Translations under genes and position numbers: made by a program
Shown: in pieces, positions 48,051 through 61,342 of the stretch
Layout: each line of letters opens with the position of its first letter
Position numbering within the stretch: the stretch's first letter is position 1
The notes under the pieces: generated by a model
Told to the model about the DNA's origin: nothing
What the model saw: the letters and a program-made list of their open reading frames with translations, nothing else
The model's database searches: none
NCBI GenBank assembly: GCA_030581615.1
Contig: JAKTTT010000001.1
Coordinates: 310,001 to 374,000, forward strand
DNA length: 64,000 bases
From: Alloascoidea africana
Taxonomy: Eukaryota > Ascomycota > Alloascoideomycetes > Alloascoideales > Alloascoideaceae
Direction: 5' to 3'

Positions 48051-49121
48051 TTATCCCTGCAAAATTTCCTCTAGCAACACAGGTCCCCTTATAAATTCAT
48101 CGTCCAGCGCTTCAACACCTTTTTTTGCAACAGCTGTAGTGCTGACAGCCGGTCTGATAATTTCATTCACAAGGTCTACATTTTTACCCAACAAGCGCTC
48201 ATTAAGACAGTTCATTCCAACCAACGCCTGTCTTAACACAAACCTTGGGGTTGTCTTGTCAGTTGTATCAAACATAAAGCCCGGCCTTAGGAAAATGGGC
48301 CGCAGACTCTCCAATTTTGAAATCTCGCGTTCCGCGCTTCTTTTCGAGTTTATGTAGCCTGCTGGAATAAGGGGAAATCCTTTGTCTGCAGAGATGTAAA
48401 TAAAGGGTTGAGTTTTGTTTTTTGATTTTGAGATTTTGCTAAAAGCTTGGGCCAATGTGATGGCTTGAGAGATAGCAGTTCATGACTGTTAGCACAACAG
48501 AAGCAAAACTGCACTCATAAATAAGCCTTACCAGAGTCTCTATTCACAGATTCATAGCTCATGGACTTGCTCTTAACTCCCTTCAGCATCGGATTTCCAG
48601 TTCCAAGGAAACAGTCCAACATTTTTCCGGGGCTCTTTGCCAATGCTTCTAATGCCCCGCCATTTGTGCTTCTTCCATCTGCTTTTAAAAACCCCTTGTA
48701 GTCTGCTTCAAGCAGAATCCCAATGGAATGAACAACAGCATCTGCATGACTGATGTCAGACTCATAGCTCGATGAGTCAAAGATATCTGCTTTTCTCCAT
48801 GAGACCTGAGAAAGGGCAGCTTGCATAGGGATAGGTTGCGAAGACAATTCAGGAATTTTCCCAGAGCGGCTAAAATCACATAGAATAGCTCCTATCTGTT
48901 AATAGACCACTTCATTTTAGAAAAATCAATGAACAGCACTCACGATAGCGATGTTACTTTCCATCCAGACTCGATCGCTTGTTGACATATTCTTCTCCCT
49001 AAAAGGCAATTATGCCAGGTTAACCATTCAATTCGCTCAAGATTGTCGGCTAAAACAACCCTCAAAAATGATAAATACCTAGCAATCCAGATCCCCCGAA
49101 TACAACAAGAGACCGACTCAT
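48051..49121 (-). CDS. COQ11: Coq11-like NAD(P)-binding protein of the coenzyme Q synthome, 4 exons
   Basis: Four exons (49121-49079, 48998-48944, 48869-48532, 48463-48051) join in frame to about 282 residues. The donors are GTATTT, GTGAGT and GTAAGG. The N-terminus is the Rossmann motif LVVFGGSGLLGRRIC, split by intron 1 at the last Gly. SRSGKIPE, split by intron 2, and ADAVVHSIGILLE follow. Exon 4 contains YISADKGFPLIPAGYINSKR, LRPGFMFD and IIRPAVSTTAVAKKGVEAL, ending VLLEEILQG, as in yeast Coq11 (YLR290C). This is an atypical short-chain dehydrogenase family member; in yeast it associates with the mitochondrial CoQ biosynthetic complex and modulates CoQ synthesis. No mitochondrial presequence is obvious. 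The exon joins restore conserved motifs, so the model is firm. Confidence 0.93.
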
Positions 49122-49492
49122 CTTATAAGATTCCTCTGTGAATCGAATTAAGATTTCAACAGTTTGACAAGTCCACCTGGGTGAAAGGGTGTTTTGTGAG
49201 TGTTGATCAGTAGCACCATTTTGTACTGTTACTTTGTACCTAATACATACAGGCAAGTTAGGACCATATTCAGAGCCATCTTCAACAAGCTACTAAAAAA
49301 TCGGATCAGTTTATGGGACCACTCATTTTTCATTTGGTTCGAGGGCTAACAAGGTTTGTTATCATAACACAGCGGATATATAAATAATAAACGTCTGCTC
49401 CAATGCTCAGTAATAATATAGAAAGAAAAATAGCAATAATGTCGTTATAAACAAGTGTCAAAAAAAAAATCGCTCGTCAGTGGCCTAATTGT
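49122..49492. other. Spacer between COQ11 and the YTH gene
   Basis: 371 bases with no supported gene; the COQ11 promoter must lie here, after the 3' end of the YTH gene. Confidence 0.5.
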
Positions 49493-52148
49493 TCAACAAT
49501 AATGATGATACTGGCGGTTGTTTCCTCTCGATTTAACACTGGATCCTCCTATCCAGCAATCATTAAACTTTTCAACAATAGTTCTTCCTATGTCCTTTGG
49601 AATTCTAGTTCCATCTCGTGCAACCTTCACCTCTTTGTTATGGTTAAACTTATTTTTCAAATTTTGAACTTTGTGAAATGGAACAGTTTTTCTAGGAAAG
49701 TTGTTGAGTGTCTCTAGAGTTGGAGATAGCCATTCAATTTCAAAAGGATAAGTCCAATTTGCAGCTAATTTTAACGAGTTTGTCGATGCGGTGTCACCGA
49801 TTCCATTACTTATTGTTTCGTTAGTCATTTTCGAGTCCAATCCCTCTCTTTTCCAATCATAGATCTCCCAAAAAAACACTCCTCTTGAAGAATCATCCAC
49901 AACTCTACCTCTCCGTAGGTGTGGTAATTCAGGTGTGTAAATTATCTGTGGCTGGCAGTTGCTGTTATTGCCAGAGCTTCTACCACGACTCGCACTTAAT
50001 GGGAAGCTTCCAGACCCTTGATGATAGGACATTTCTGCAATCTTTGCATTTGCGTTCAATTCCGCAAGCTTCTTCTCAAACTTTTTAATACGCGGATCTT
50101 CTTTCGATGTCGGGATTTCCTCTTTCATTCTGGCGTACCCAAAGTACTCACCAGAACGGTTCGCTGAGAAAATGAGGAAAACGTTGTCATATGCCTAGGG
50201 ACCAAACAAGTTAAAACCATTGTAGGAAAAGACAATAAAATAATGAAGGAGCAAAGCTTTGTCATGTAAAAGAGCTAACAGTATCCAGGAGAAGTCACTG
50301 ATAATAAAAAGAAACGCTACGTGAAGAGTGGAAAAAGTCACATACCCTGAAAAACCAATTCAGCATTTCGATATTATGACTCTGAACGGACCAAGCCCCA
50401 AGCAAAACGCTGGTAGTCATATCCTCATAGGTCAAGCTTTTCATGATAAAGTAACAATCTTTGGATTCTTCGCTTTGGTATACTTCATTCGCATAGACTC
50501 CAGATTCGGTTTCTCTCCGCACACCCGAATTTTCGGGCTTTCCCACAGAACTAGTTAATTCATCCTCATATTGAAAATCGTCTTTAATCTCATCCTTATC
50601 TCTTCTAGGTTTCTTCACTTTAACGGTCAGCTTCCTGCCTCCCACGGAGATTTTGTTCAAGTTACTCGGATCTCCATTTGCCGAGCATTTCTTTAACATT
50701 CTCATCATTGTTTTTTCGTCTTGAAAGTTCACTATAGCGCATCCACTGTCTTCAATATATTTGATACTAACCAGATTTCGGCTTTCAAATATCTCAATTA
50801 TGGAAACTAGATGGGAGTAACTTGGCAATGAAGTCGACTTAAATATGTTGTAAAAGTTATTTCTAATGTCAAGTTCTTGTGTTCCATTTGCACTAGGTAT
50901 GTTGTGTTCATTTAGCTTCATGAAATATTGATTCATTTGAATTGCTCGAGTTTCTGGAATCACTGATCCCACTTGCTCGTCAGGCCTTTTCTGGGGAAGG
51001 TTACCAACCCAAAGGGAGTATTTTGTCATTATAGGCTGTTTTGGTGGACCCCTGGGTAAAGATGGCCGAAACGGCAAAGGCACTACTGATTTAAACGTAG
51101 AATTGAAACCATCTCCGGTTTCTATGATTGGTATCTGAAATAATTGATGTGACAACTGAGTTCTATTGCTGGCGTTTGTTCCTGCAATATTTGGGTTGCC
51201 TCTGGCGTAGCCTGCACTAACATTGTTCCTTGCAAGATTTACGTCTACAGTGGCACCAGTTTGGTTATATGCTTGTTGGCTATAGTTATAGTTATTTTGA
51301 GACATTATGTTTGGGACGACTGGTTGCATTGGAGCTTCTAGGTAATACCCATCTGGTAGAAAAGCTTGCTGCTGTAAGCTTTGAGAGCTCGAGCTCCTAA
51401 CGCCAGTGTAGTACGTCCTATGTGATCTGTGTGCTTGATTTGAAGCTATTTCTGAGGCATAAACTGGAGATGGCTGGATGCTGGGGATTGCTGAGTCCAT
51501 TGTAGGGACAATTCCAGAAGATGGCGGAGGAGGTCTTGTTTGAAAAAGAGAATGACCTGCAATTGTCGGTGACAAGCGAGCAGTCCCATAGTAATTGCTC
51601 GATGAGGTTCCAGGATTCGATGCAATAAACTGAGGCAAATAAAAATTATATGGATCACCATAATTATATGGTGGTACTTGAGACTGTCCTAGAAAGCTCA
51701 TAGGTTGATTGAAATTGTTAGAGGTAGATGAGCTATAAGCTGTTGGCTGTCCAGATTGTGCCATCTCTCTAGGTCTGTAGTTGTAATCATTTGAATGACG
51801 ATCATAGACATGTTCTCTTCGAGTGCCTTTAGATTTCTGTTTTTGGGCCAATTGATGGTAAGATCTAGGGTACTGCTTCTGATTTAAGTAGTTTAGCTCT
51901 TCTTTTCTGGACCCCTGGGCAGACATTGACACTGAAAGATCCATCTGTTGGCAGTTTATTCTATTATCGCTTTCGCTGAATAGTGACTCTGTAGTATCCT
52001 CTGAATGCATAATGTCAATTGAAGTTGTAGTATCAACGACGGCCAAAATGTTCTCGTCTGAAAAAGAGTGGTTAGGAGATAAAGAGTTATCAGGTTCAAC
52101 ACTTTTTGTTTTTCCGGACCGAATTTTTCTGTTCTCTGCTCCTGACAT
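49493..52148 (-). CDS. RRM- and YTH-domain RNA-binding protein (m6A reader-like), 2 exons
   Basis: Exons 52148-50346 and 50194-49493 with a 151-base intron (GTATGT donor, CCCTAG acceptor) give about 834 residues. Residues 1-370 are disordered, rich in Ser, Gln, Asn and Tyr. An RRM spans about 373-500: RNP2-like LWVGNLP and RNP1-like SGCAIVNFQD. The YTH domain starts near 562 with CYFIMKSLTYEDMTTSV and GAWSVQSHN, whose Trp matches the first cage residue. Across the intron come VFLIFSANRSGEYFGYARM, then a polar insertion of roughly 100 residues, then WTYPFEIEWLSP with a second Trp, and NHNKEVKVARDGTRIPKDIG. YTH domains bind N6-methyladenosine in RNA; the RRM-YTH pairing occurs in other ascomycetes. 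The intron splits the YTH domain, and splicing restores its strand order. Confidence 0.93.
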
Positions 52149-53900
52149 TTTCTATCTTCTCTCAAAGTGAACGTTTCTATCAAAAAAACGTTTGAGATTA
52201 AAAGTAGGATGGTTAAAAAAGCTGGATATTCAAAGATTCAAATTGCTTTTCTACGTGTTGACATTCCCTGTTCCTGATAATTTGCAACTAGTTGAAGAAT
52301 AAACGGTTAGAAAATCGCCAAAACTATTTGGATCGGCTTCATCACTACCTTGTAAGATTACTGTTGGTGAGAACCTGTGTGTGAGTAAGAATTTTCGATC
52401 TTTGGCTCTCCAGATGAAAATGCGCACTCAATCTTTCAGATGATTAAGGGGTAAACAGGCGGGCGTTAGCTTGCCTATGAATCCAAAAATAAGAAACTCT
52501 AAAGTAAAGTATTTCTTTTAGAAGTATTTGAAACTTGAGTTTTCCGCTAATTGTTCTCTTGATTTAAGGGTTATCTCAAAATGCCAAATGCCTAAGACTG
52601 GAAAATCTGATCTGCCAGTACGTCTTGCTTCAATAGCCAAGGATCTCAAGCTTAAAAGAGTTGAGGATTTGCGAGGATGATCTATGCAGTAGGACTACTC
52701 AACTCAGCAGTAAAACAACCTAGGTAATTGCTGGTGGGAGCAATAGGGGTATAAAAAGTGGGAGAAGAAGAGAGCGAACCAAGGACAGAAAGGTAGATTT
52801 TAATGAAAAATGGCAACACCACTTTTTGCTCTTTCCCTCTCAGGCCGCTAGTGACTGACCACATAGTATCTGGAATCAAAATTTATGCATATGCATTTTT
52901 TCCCTACAAGGGTTCGCATGGTCATGCCTTGGGCTCGATGGGACCAGCCAGCCCTACAAGCACCAGCCAACAACACCAGTCAAGCGAGCCAGCCCACTGC
53001 AAACCAAATTTTGCATTGGACTATACACACTCTTCTTCTCTATCAATTCAAACATAGGAAGAATCTACAAATCCTAGTTAGGAGTCTCGACCTGTAGGAG
53101 TCGCATTCTGGATCACTAACGTCACTAGTGTTACGTGGTCGCCAATTATTAAGTTGAGCCGATTCTAATGTGAGAGATCTCGGTCAATTGGCAAATTTTT
53201 GTCACCCAGTAGAACGAGACCCAAAAACTTTAATTTGGTTTGTATATGAAAACTAAGACCAAAAAGTCTCGGATCTTGGTAGATTTATGTGTTTTTGGCT
53301 CTCTTTCAGCCAATAAACCGATATTTTTTTCTTACCGCTTATAGACCAAATTTAAGCTATAACTAAGATCTCGGGTTCGCTTTTGTTCAGGAAACATTTA
53401 CACAGTTCTCAAACTTGCAAATATGTTAATAAGGATTCTCGTTGAACAGAAAATAGTGAAAAAGACACAATGTTTCCCACGCTCTCTCAACTCCGTTCCA
53501 TTCTAATCCACCATCAATCGCTGTTATTGATCACCCAATTCTCATTAGCCCGTGTTCGCTCGCCAAAAAAAAGTAATACCGGCTACAGACTGTGTGTTTG
53601 TCAGCAATTACTGAGGGATATCGAAAAGACTGTTGACCCACAAAGGAAATAGAAACCAACAATTCTGTAGAAGAGGAGATATAAATCCTTTCTATTGGTC
53701 CTAGGCGAGCAAAAGAGGAGCAAGGAAGGGGTATTTGTCCCAAGTTCAAAGTTAATCAGAAAATTTAGTTAATAGATGACACGTCTATGATTTGAAGCTA
53801 GACTTCGTCAGATCCAATTTCGCCTGGACTTTCGTTGACACAAGCTATTTCTTAAGCAACCACCACGTTGACATAATTAATTAATAGTTTGTGTATCATT
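52149..53900. other. Upstream region of the YTH gene
   Basis: No supported gene. The frames near 52803-53097 overlap one another and lack recognisable motifs. Confidence 0.5.
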
Positions 53901-54267
53901 CTATCTAACAGTACTGTAAAAATGTCTTGAATTAGAAAGGATTATTTGGCTATGACCATGCAAATTTTCTATCTGAACATTTTCTGAGTATGGATTTATG
54001 TGAGTGAGCAGTTTTTTTTCAGAGTTAATTGATGCTCTAATAAGGCCTGCAACAAACGTTCCTTCAATGATATCCCTCAGGTTGAAGCATTTTAGGGCCA
54101 AAATTATGGCTAAAATATACTACTTGGAACGGTTACTAACCGAATCAAATGAACACTGGCAAAATCGTTCTTTATTCAGGCAATACGCTAGCTTTTTATT
54201 ATTTAATTCGCTGAATGGCTTTAACCGAAGCATACTAAAACGTCACTATTTTTTTGATTGTTCATAA
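53901..54267 (-). other. Exon-like fragments of an unrecognised gene
   Basis: A minus-strand frame (54101-53901) begins with MALKCFNLRDIIEGTFVAGL. Just upstream, separated by a GTTAGT ... TTTTAG pair, lies a second coding-like piece with AYCLNKERFCQCSFDS. A plus-strand frame of 87 codons overlaps them. Either strand may be meaningful; I recognise no family, and decay is likely. Confidence 0.2.
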
Positions 54268-56510
54268 CTTTAGAAAATCCAGGATTCTTTTATCAGGATC
54301 TGGGAATCGCTTTTGGACCGGGCATTTTACTCATTTAGACTTCTTTTCACGGCCAGATAAATCACACATTGGTTATCTATTGGGTCCAAACTGCACTTTT
54401 CAACAGTACCTTTAAAGTAATTAGTTAGATCTACTATTTTTATGTCTGTGCAAAGAATGTTTTCTTGTCATTTTTACGATCTTACTATACTTAAGGCGTG
54501 AAACTGTGTACTCCGATGACCATGCCAGATCTGAGGCATGCAAAGATAAAGATTTCAATAAGAAAGAGTTAAAAAATTCATACTATCTCGGATCAAAGAA
54601 ACAATAATTGGTTCTTGTTTCGTTTTTCGACATGCGATTGGGAACCAGCCAATAGATCTATGAGGCGAGACTGTACTATATATAAAGAAAGAATCTGACC
54701 ATTCTGTTTTGAACAGACGTTTCTACATGATTATTGTTGAAACTCATCGGAACAGAAAAGGTGCTCTTTTAGCAGTCTATCTGGATTCCAGCTCAACCTT
54801 CTTATAGTGTATGATCCAATAATAGCCGATTTAATTGTGGAGTATATATTGCTTTTAAAGAGTACGTAAAATACAAGAGTTCCTTTACGTCAGAACCATA
54901 ATCATTGATATTTTAAAATCTTGAGTTGGATTAAAAATTTGCTCTAACCTCATTTCTATCATTCTCTTTTCCGGGAGCAGTTATCATCAATTGAAGTGGC
55001 ATCAATCATCAGTGTGAAATTCATGCGGCAAGCACATCTTTTATTCGACTGCAAGAGGATACTAGTACTTTTATAAAATGAAAGCTAAATGCTCGACTTA
55101 TAGCTCTAAAACGAATTTCCATATACAACATCTAGAACGGGCACCACCTGAGTTGCTTCATTACTTTTCAATATCATTTCCTTATGTCTCTTACACTAGA
55201 TGAGAACAACGTGTTGTACACTACACTGATAACATTGATCTAAATGAGGGCTTGCTCTTTGCAACATGAAAGAAATGAACTGAGCTGCTCTTCCACACTC
55301 TCATGGTTGAGAATAACCATTTAGTTGAATAATCTGGTTCGTTTTGGTAAGACGGCAAAAAGTGAAGTGGGACAGCACAAGAAATAAACCATCAAATTGG
55401 GCCCGAACAAATTACTATAAAACCCCAAAGACCAGTCATGTTTAAAAATGAAACCTGATTTTATAGGATAGACTGGTCCATGATTCTGATCCGTTTAGGC
55501 AACTTTTCCTGAGTAAGAGAGGGTTCAACCAAGGAGAAGGCAGATGAAGACTTCACTCCCCAGCTAATGCTCCGGTAACATGGTGATCAATGACTGGCAT
55601 AAATATCACCAAATTAATCACTCTCATTGAATTGAAGGAGGCTAGATGAAGCAGCAGCAACCTTCTATCTATAAAATCAGCTGAATAACTGAAATCAAAT
55701 GCGTTTAGATTTGAGATATTGACTAAAGCCCAACAATCAGCAGTAATTTCTAACGTTTAATAAAAAGTAGGTCCTTTCCACTCTATCTTACCTGAAGAGT
55801 TTTCGTCCATATAATATTGATAAAGCTGCGTTCGCGTTTCTTTAAAACAAAGTAACTTATTCTATGTTCTGAGATCACCTGAGATTCTTTATATGATAGC
55901 ACTGCCAGCAAGATTGGTCAATAGTGTTTGACAAGGGTGAGTTGTAAATATTTTTAGGACTTTTTAACCGATTCACTACCAGCAATACTAATACTAAAAG
56001 AAATTTACACTAGATTGTCCTCAGTTGTAATTTTTATTCCTAACTGGGTCAATCTAAGCAAATGTTTTCTGCGCGAATTCATTCTTCAAAAGTATGCAAA
56101 CGGGTAATCTAACGAAAAAACAGGAAGCATTATTTGAACAAAGCCCTTCTAATTGATAGAGTTCGAGGGAAATCAATTCAACTTATGTATATCAAATCTT
56201 TTTAAGAGATATCATATGATCAATAGTATTATGTTCCACAAAGTTTTCAACAGTTACGAGAAATTCTTTTCTGTTTATCAAAAGACCATTATCCTTATTG
56301 AAGATACAGACAAGGTCATAGTTCTTTCTGTAGTTGATAGCAATATTAAAACCCAGTTTTTCTATACTCAATAGTGACCGAGTAAGAACATGACTGATTC
56401 AATAACTCCAGTATCTTTCTGTCACTGCTGTTTTCACAATGAAATCGTGTATGGCTGTGAAATGCTACTCAAACAGCTCTTCACTTTAACTACTATTAGT
56501 CCTAAGCATT
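54268..56510. other. AT-rich gene-free region
   Basis: I see nothing supported here. The only frame above 70 codons is 56153-56374 on the plus strand, without recognisable features. Confidence 0.5.
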
Positions 56511-57289
56511 CTAAAAGGAGAATTTGATGGTCCCTATCCATTCATTTATGATTAGATTACACAATTGTTTTGAAAGTGGAAGTTTAGGTTCAATATACAG
56601 CAAGTCAAGTGTCTCCCTAGTTGTAATCATCCAAGTTTGTTTTTGAGGATTTTCAGCAACAACACTAGTGAAGTCCCGTATGCAATCCATCAAATGTAAT
56701 ATTAATAACTCGGGATGCTGAATTGACTTTCTTGAAAAACTTACGCCTGCTTTCCTTTTGTTTTTGCTCATTGTTCTGTTCAAGATGTTACCAAAGCAGG
56801 TTACTTCTAACAATCCATCAGGTTGGCCTGTTCTTTGATCCCGAAAAGTTAAACGTTTGCTCAAAAGCGCGTGTAATACTATTGCTAAGCTCTTTGGCAA
56901 ACGTCATAAGTGGTATCCAGTTCCACCCTCTGTCTTCACTGTTTAGCTCAAGACTTACCTGTCGAATAGATTAAGATAACTAGAAAATCAAACTTGTAAG
57001 GGGACCCTTTCTATTGTGCGGCATGTGCGGTACAAAGACAATACTTATTGATTAGCCTATCTTTGAACAAAATTTGGTGGTGGGTAATGCTTTTCGCCAA
57101 CCTAAGGAACAGCTTTCTTATCTTGCGATTGAAAATGATTTTTAGGCCTAGGGCTTTTTCATAATCTCTTATAATACTTCTCAATAGGTCTATCGACTGC
57201 AAAACATTAACTTCGAATTCATTGTTCAAAGCTTTATCGGGTAAATGCCTTAACAAAAGTGCAAGAAGCGTACCAAAGAATAATAACAA
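56511..57289 (-). CDS. Possible multi-exon gene or gene relic, unrecognised
   Basis: Minus-strand pieces look like exons. The first (about 57286-57045) contains LLALLLRHLPDKALNNEFEV and DLLRSIIRDYEKALG. The next, around 56950-56850, reads DRGWNWIPLMTFAKELSNSI after a possible intron with GTATTG donor and AAACAG acceptor. The last (about 56840-56511) has QPDGLLEVTCFGNILNRTMS and HPELLILHLMDCIRDF. GT...AG pairs near 56910-56860 could join the last two. No start codon or family is certain; a possible upstream start exon lies near 57480. It is helical and hydrophobic at the start. It may be intact or decayed. Confidence 0.28.
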
Positions 57290-59310
57290 CAGCTATTAAA
57301 TCGTCTGTTTCTTTACGAATGGAAATAAACGAATCAATGATATAAAAGCTGTAAGGTAGATAATATACTAATGGGAAGCTTTAAATCCGATCCAATTTGA
57401 ATCCAGGTAACAGAAAAAAGAAGCACATGGCTCTGGAGATTGCGTAACAGTGTCTAGAAAAATTGCCATAAAAGCACCAAAATCACATTTTTTATAACCC
57501 CTAGATCCTTTTAAATTGCTTTAATATTCTGGTTTCAAATCATATAGAAACAAAAGCCATAGGGACAAATTTTGTTTGAAGATCCGAGGGATAAACCTGG
57601 AGTTTACGGCTGCTTATGATGCATCCCAGCGACCAGACCATACTGATTTACAAATTTTTCACCTGTGGTTAACTAAATTGGAATTCATAGCCCCATAGAT
57701 AATTTGTTACATTTCTCCAACCCCAATCAAAAGGATCCCTTTATAATCTCCTCCTAAGTTTTGTTCTTATTCTTTGGTTGATTTGCGCTCTTGTGGAATA
57801 ATACAATATGCTAATAGAGGTTGATGATTCTTTAAGCTGGGAATATGTTCAACGAACGGACCAAGTCTATTTAAAATTTTTGTGTTGCTTTTTCCCAAAA
57901 TGAAATCATTTCTCAAACTATCTGCACAGATCCACAAGAGCTATAAAATTTATTAAAACCCCTTTCAATTTCTTGGTTACTGTTGACCTTTGCTAAAGTT
58001 TTGGTCATTTTATTTGACCAAATAACAAAAGATAAATTGAAGAGGAAGGCGAATATTGACAGTAAAATCTCTTATGAAATTACTTTGTCGAGTGACTGAA
58101 TCTTAAAGATTTACAATAAGTATTTACGCGTGGCCACTTTTGATTGTTTTGTCTTAACTAACCTAATCCTTAATACAGGGACTGGCCAAAAGCCAGTCAA
58201 ATAATATCATTCATAGGAAAACTAAAGAGATAAGCATATGCTTCAAGGCCGACGATCAATATCCAAAGTTTCTAGAGATTGGAAATTTTGAAATAACATA
58301 AAGATTACGCCGTTCAATGTTCTTGTATGGCAAGAGAAGATGTAAAACATGTGTTTACAATTTCAGTCCAAGGATCTATAAACTTTCATCAAGGAGGGGA
58401 AAATTCCCTACTACTTTGCATTTTTGTTTGAGATATAGTCGCCCGTGGTGAGACTTTTCACATATGAAGCAAATGGTTTTTAAGATTTTCTCTTTCGGGA
58501 TTAAGATCCATCTTTTAGATTTTATATAAGCGCCTTGTGAGGCTAATTGGTCTTGGGACTCTATCTGGCCCGTTCAAAATTTTATTGAAGTCAAGCAAGT
58601 TGGCGATATGCCAAATCATATTGGACATTCTCTAAGTAATGTCCAATATGTGTACTTTAGATCTTTACTTTTTAGCAGCTGTGAATGTACCTCAGTGACT
58701 AATCAAAGATAGTCCCAAGACAATTTCCGCTTTTAACCTAAGAAATATCGCAACATCCAGCTCTATCAATAATTAGGCGATCATAAAAATTTATGGTCCA
58801 TGTTCTTGAAAGCTAACAATCATAGAATTACATAGGAAAGATACATTTCTCTAATACCAATTATCCCTTCCCGATTCATTTACATAAAAAGTATATCAAG
58901 AAACTAAATGCTCGAGGATTGCAACGATGAAGCTCTTGCTCTGCTCATTGATGGAGTATACTGTAATCAATAAAACCCTAGGCAATTATGGAGTTTCATA
59001 ACCTATTCGCTTTCTAAAACTCCATTTCGAATTATGATCTACATACACAATTCCTCTCTGCTCTTAGTTTTTTTATGTATAAAGGCTCTATCAATTCTTA
59101 TTGTTGTGTGTACAATCTAGTTTGTATTGCTGTAAAAAAATAGGTACAATTGTAGTTCAAGATGAGCTTGATCTCTTGAAAGGGAAACAAGTACCATCCT
59201 TATATTTGTACGACGAAAGCAACTAGAACTTCTGAGAGTCGGCTGACTTCAAATTAAGGCTATTTCTTAGCGGTTTCTTGGTTTTTTGAGCTGGTACTAG
59301 ATCGTAGTAG
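57290..59310. other. AT-rich gene-free region
   Basis: No supported gene. A short frame near 57470-57375 (minus; MAIFLDTVTQSPEPCAS) might be a 5' exon of the gene-like segment at 56511-57289. Confidence 0.4.
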
Positions 59311-59632
59311 TCATATACCATCCGAACATATACGGCGGAGTTTCAAATTTTTGATTGATGTTTTTCTTTCTATTATGACAGCCTCTATGTGTGAAAATTC
59401 AAGTAAACATATTGCAGAATCGTTTTTGCCTGGCAAAAGTCCGAGTAATTTGAGTAACAAGACCCTGACTATTCTGTCAATCGGTTTACCCAAAAAGCTT
59501 TCTTTCTATCGGGATTGGGTGCTTTGAAGTTGCTTTGCAAGCAGAGACATAAGCTCCTCGACACTAAGAGAAGTCTTGGACGAGTTCTGCAGAGGAGGCG
59601 AAGGATATGACAAATCCATGAGAGAAGATAAT
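59311..59632 (-). pseudogene. Small coding-like relic, faintly RRM-like
   Basis: Two adjacent minus-strand pieces lie in the same area. One starts at an ATG near 59620 (MDLSYPSPPLQNSSKTSLS) and ends near 59510. The next (59493-59311) contains RIVRVLLLKLLGLLPGKN and SAICLLEFSHIEAVI, faintly like the second half of an RRM (a C-[FL]-[VL]-E-F strand and a helix). The pieces do not form one continuous frame. I treat this as a degenerate copy of an unknown gene. Confidence 0.22.
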
Positions 59633-61342
59633 CAAGAAACCAGAAAAAAAGGAAAGAATCTGTATTCCCTCGATCCCAGAAATGATGCGAAATATATCAC
59701 TACTTACACATAAAAATCTATGAATGAGAAACAACAAACAGGCCTCAAAAGGCCGAGAAAAGAAAAGAAAAATCAAATGGTGGATTGTGAATTCATGTCT
59801 ATCACCAACACTTTCTATTGTACTTTGCAATCTTAATAATTTTTGAGTAAACCACTCAGCTACACTATGTGGTAGACAATACCAGCTAGTTAATCTGGAA
59901 CTTTTAATCTCGGTTGAAGCTGAGACTATTTCAAATGTTCAATAGTCGAGTCCAAAGCTGTCTGTTTTCAACACTCAACTGTACGCGCTCTAAAATATTG
60001 TCAGCTATTCACTTTATTTTCTAATCAAGTCAATTTTCCAATTAAAAACACAAAACATGCTGGTCTTATTAGTTGGTTTTCTTTATTCTGTTACAGTCCG
60101 CCCTCCAAGTTAAAGATCTCATTGTCACAACTTTCGGTCCGGTAAAGTTTTTCCAGCCAAGAGCCAGTTGAAACTCATTAAAGCTTTAGAAACTTCGTGG
60201 AAACAAAAAGCTACCTTTCTTCATCTGCTTTTCTTCAGTTTCTTCGGCATTAAGTTTCCCCCAGTGTGGTATATCAACGGATAACTCTCCCTTAATAACA
60301 ACTTTAAAATCTGAAACAACAAACTCAGGGGTTCCTAAATAACGGTTCAATAGTCTTATTAATCAAGAGGTTCAAGATAATTAATAGGGGGGACGTTTAA
60401 CTTTTGATCAAATGATTTACACTCACAAAACTTGTAATGTGGATTACTCAAGAAAATTATTACCTAACTAGAAAGAGACAAATCAAGAAAGCCTTGGATA
60501 CTTGTTAGTTAAGAACTCCTAACCGTTGAACAAGAATTTTTTATGCATTTCCTACTCATCAAAATGTAAAACTGTCTTTGAAAAAATATAAACACAATCT
60601 ATAACCCAGTAACGGACATCATAACTTGGAGAAACCGAAAACCAATACAATTTGAACATTTTTCTGCCATCAGAAAGCACATTAACAATTTTAAGAATTG
60701 TTCAAAAATTTGCTATAAAAATTTGATTCTTATGAATGCTTAGCTATAACTTACTTTCTAATGATCATAAACTCCTGTGTGTTTGAATATTCAAGTCAAC
60801 TCTATCAATTGAAGTTATCTTCGAACAAAGTCTTATAATTATATACAACAAATTTTTTAATTCACCCATTTTATACCCTTTTTAGAAATCCTGTCTAAAC
60901 TAATTATTCGTATCTCGTTTTGCATGCAATTGAATAAATATCAAAACAACCAGAGAGTAAAAAAAAAGACATAATAAAAAAAACGAGATATCCATAATAA
61001 TCATAATATAAAGCGAATGTCATTAAAAGTCACAAGATGAGAGAAGAATGAAGAATGCAATATAAGGTTTTCTGGACAGATTGCTCCTCTTAGAAGATAC
61101 AGGCCCATATACTGCCAAGAAAAAAAAAAAAAAGGAGCAGTTTCAAAGTGCTAGTGTATCACTAGGGAGTATGGATATTTGCTAGTATTCTATCTTATTC
61201 AGATTTTCATTGTCCAGTTTAAGGATTCGCCATCTCTAGGAGACTTTGGAAGATAAAGCAATTCTACCAGGATTGCTTTCATTCAGCGGTTGTAAACCCA
61301 AAGTTCACAGGCCAATCGAAATCAATGTTCAAAAGATTGGAA
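59633..61342. other. AT-rich gene-free region downstream of gene E
   Basis: No supported gene. The 88-codon minus frame at 59830-59564 is hydrophobic and overlaps the relic described separately. Confidence 0.5.
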
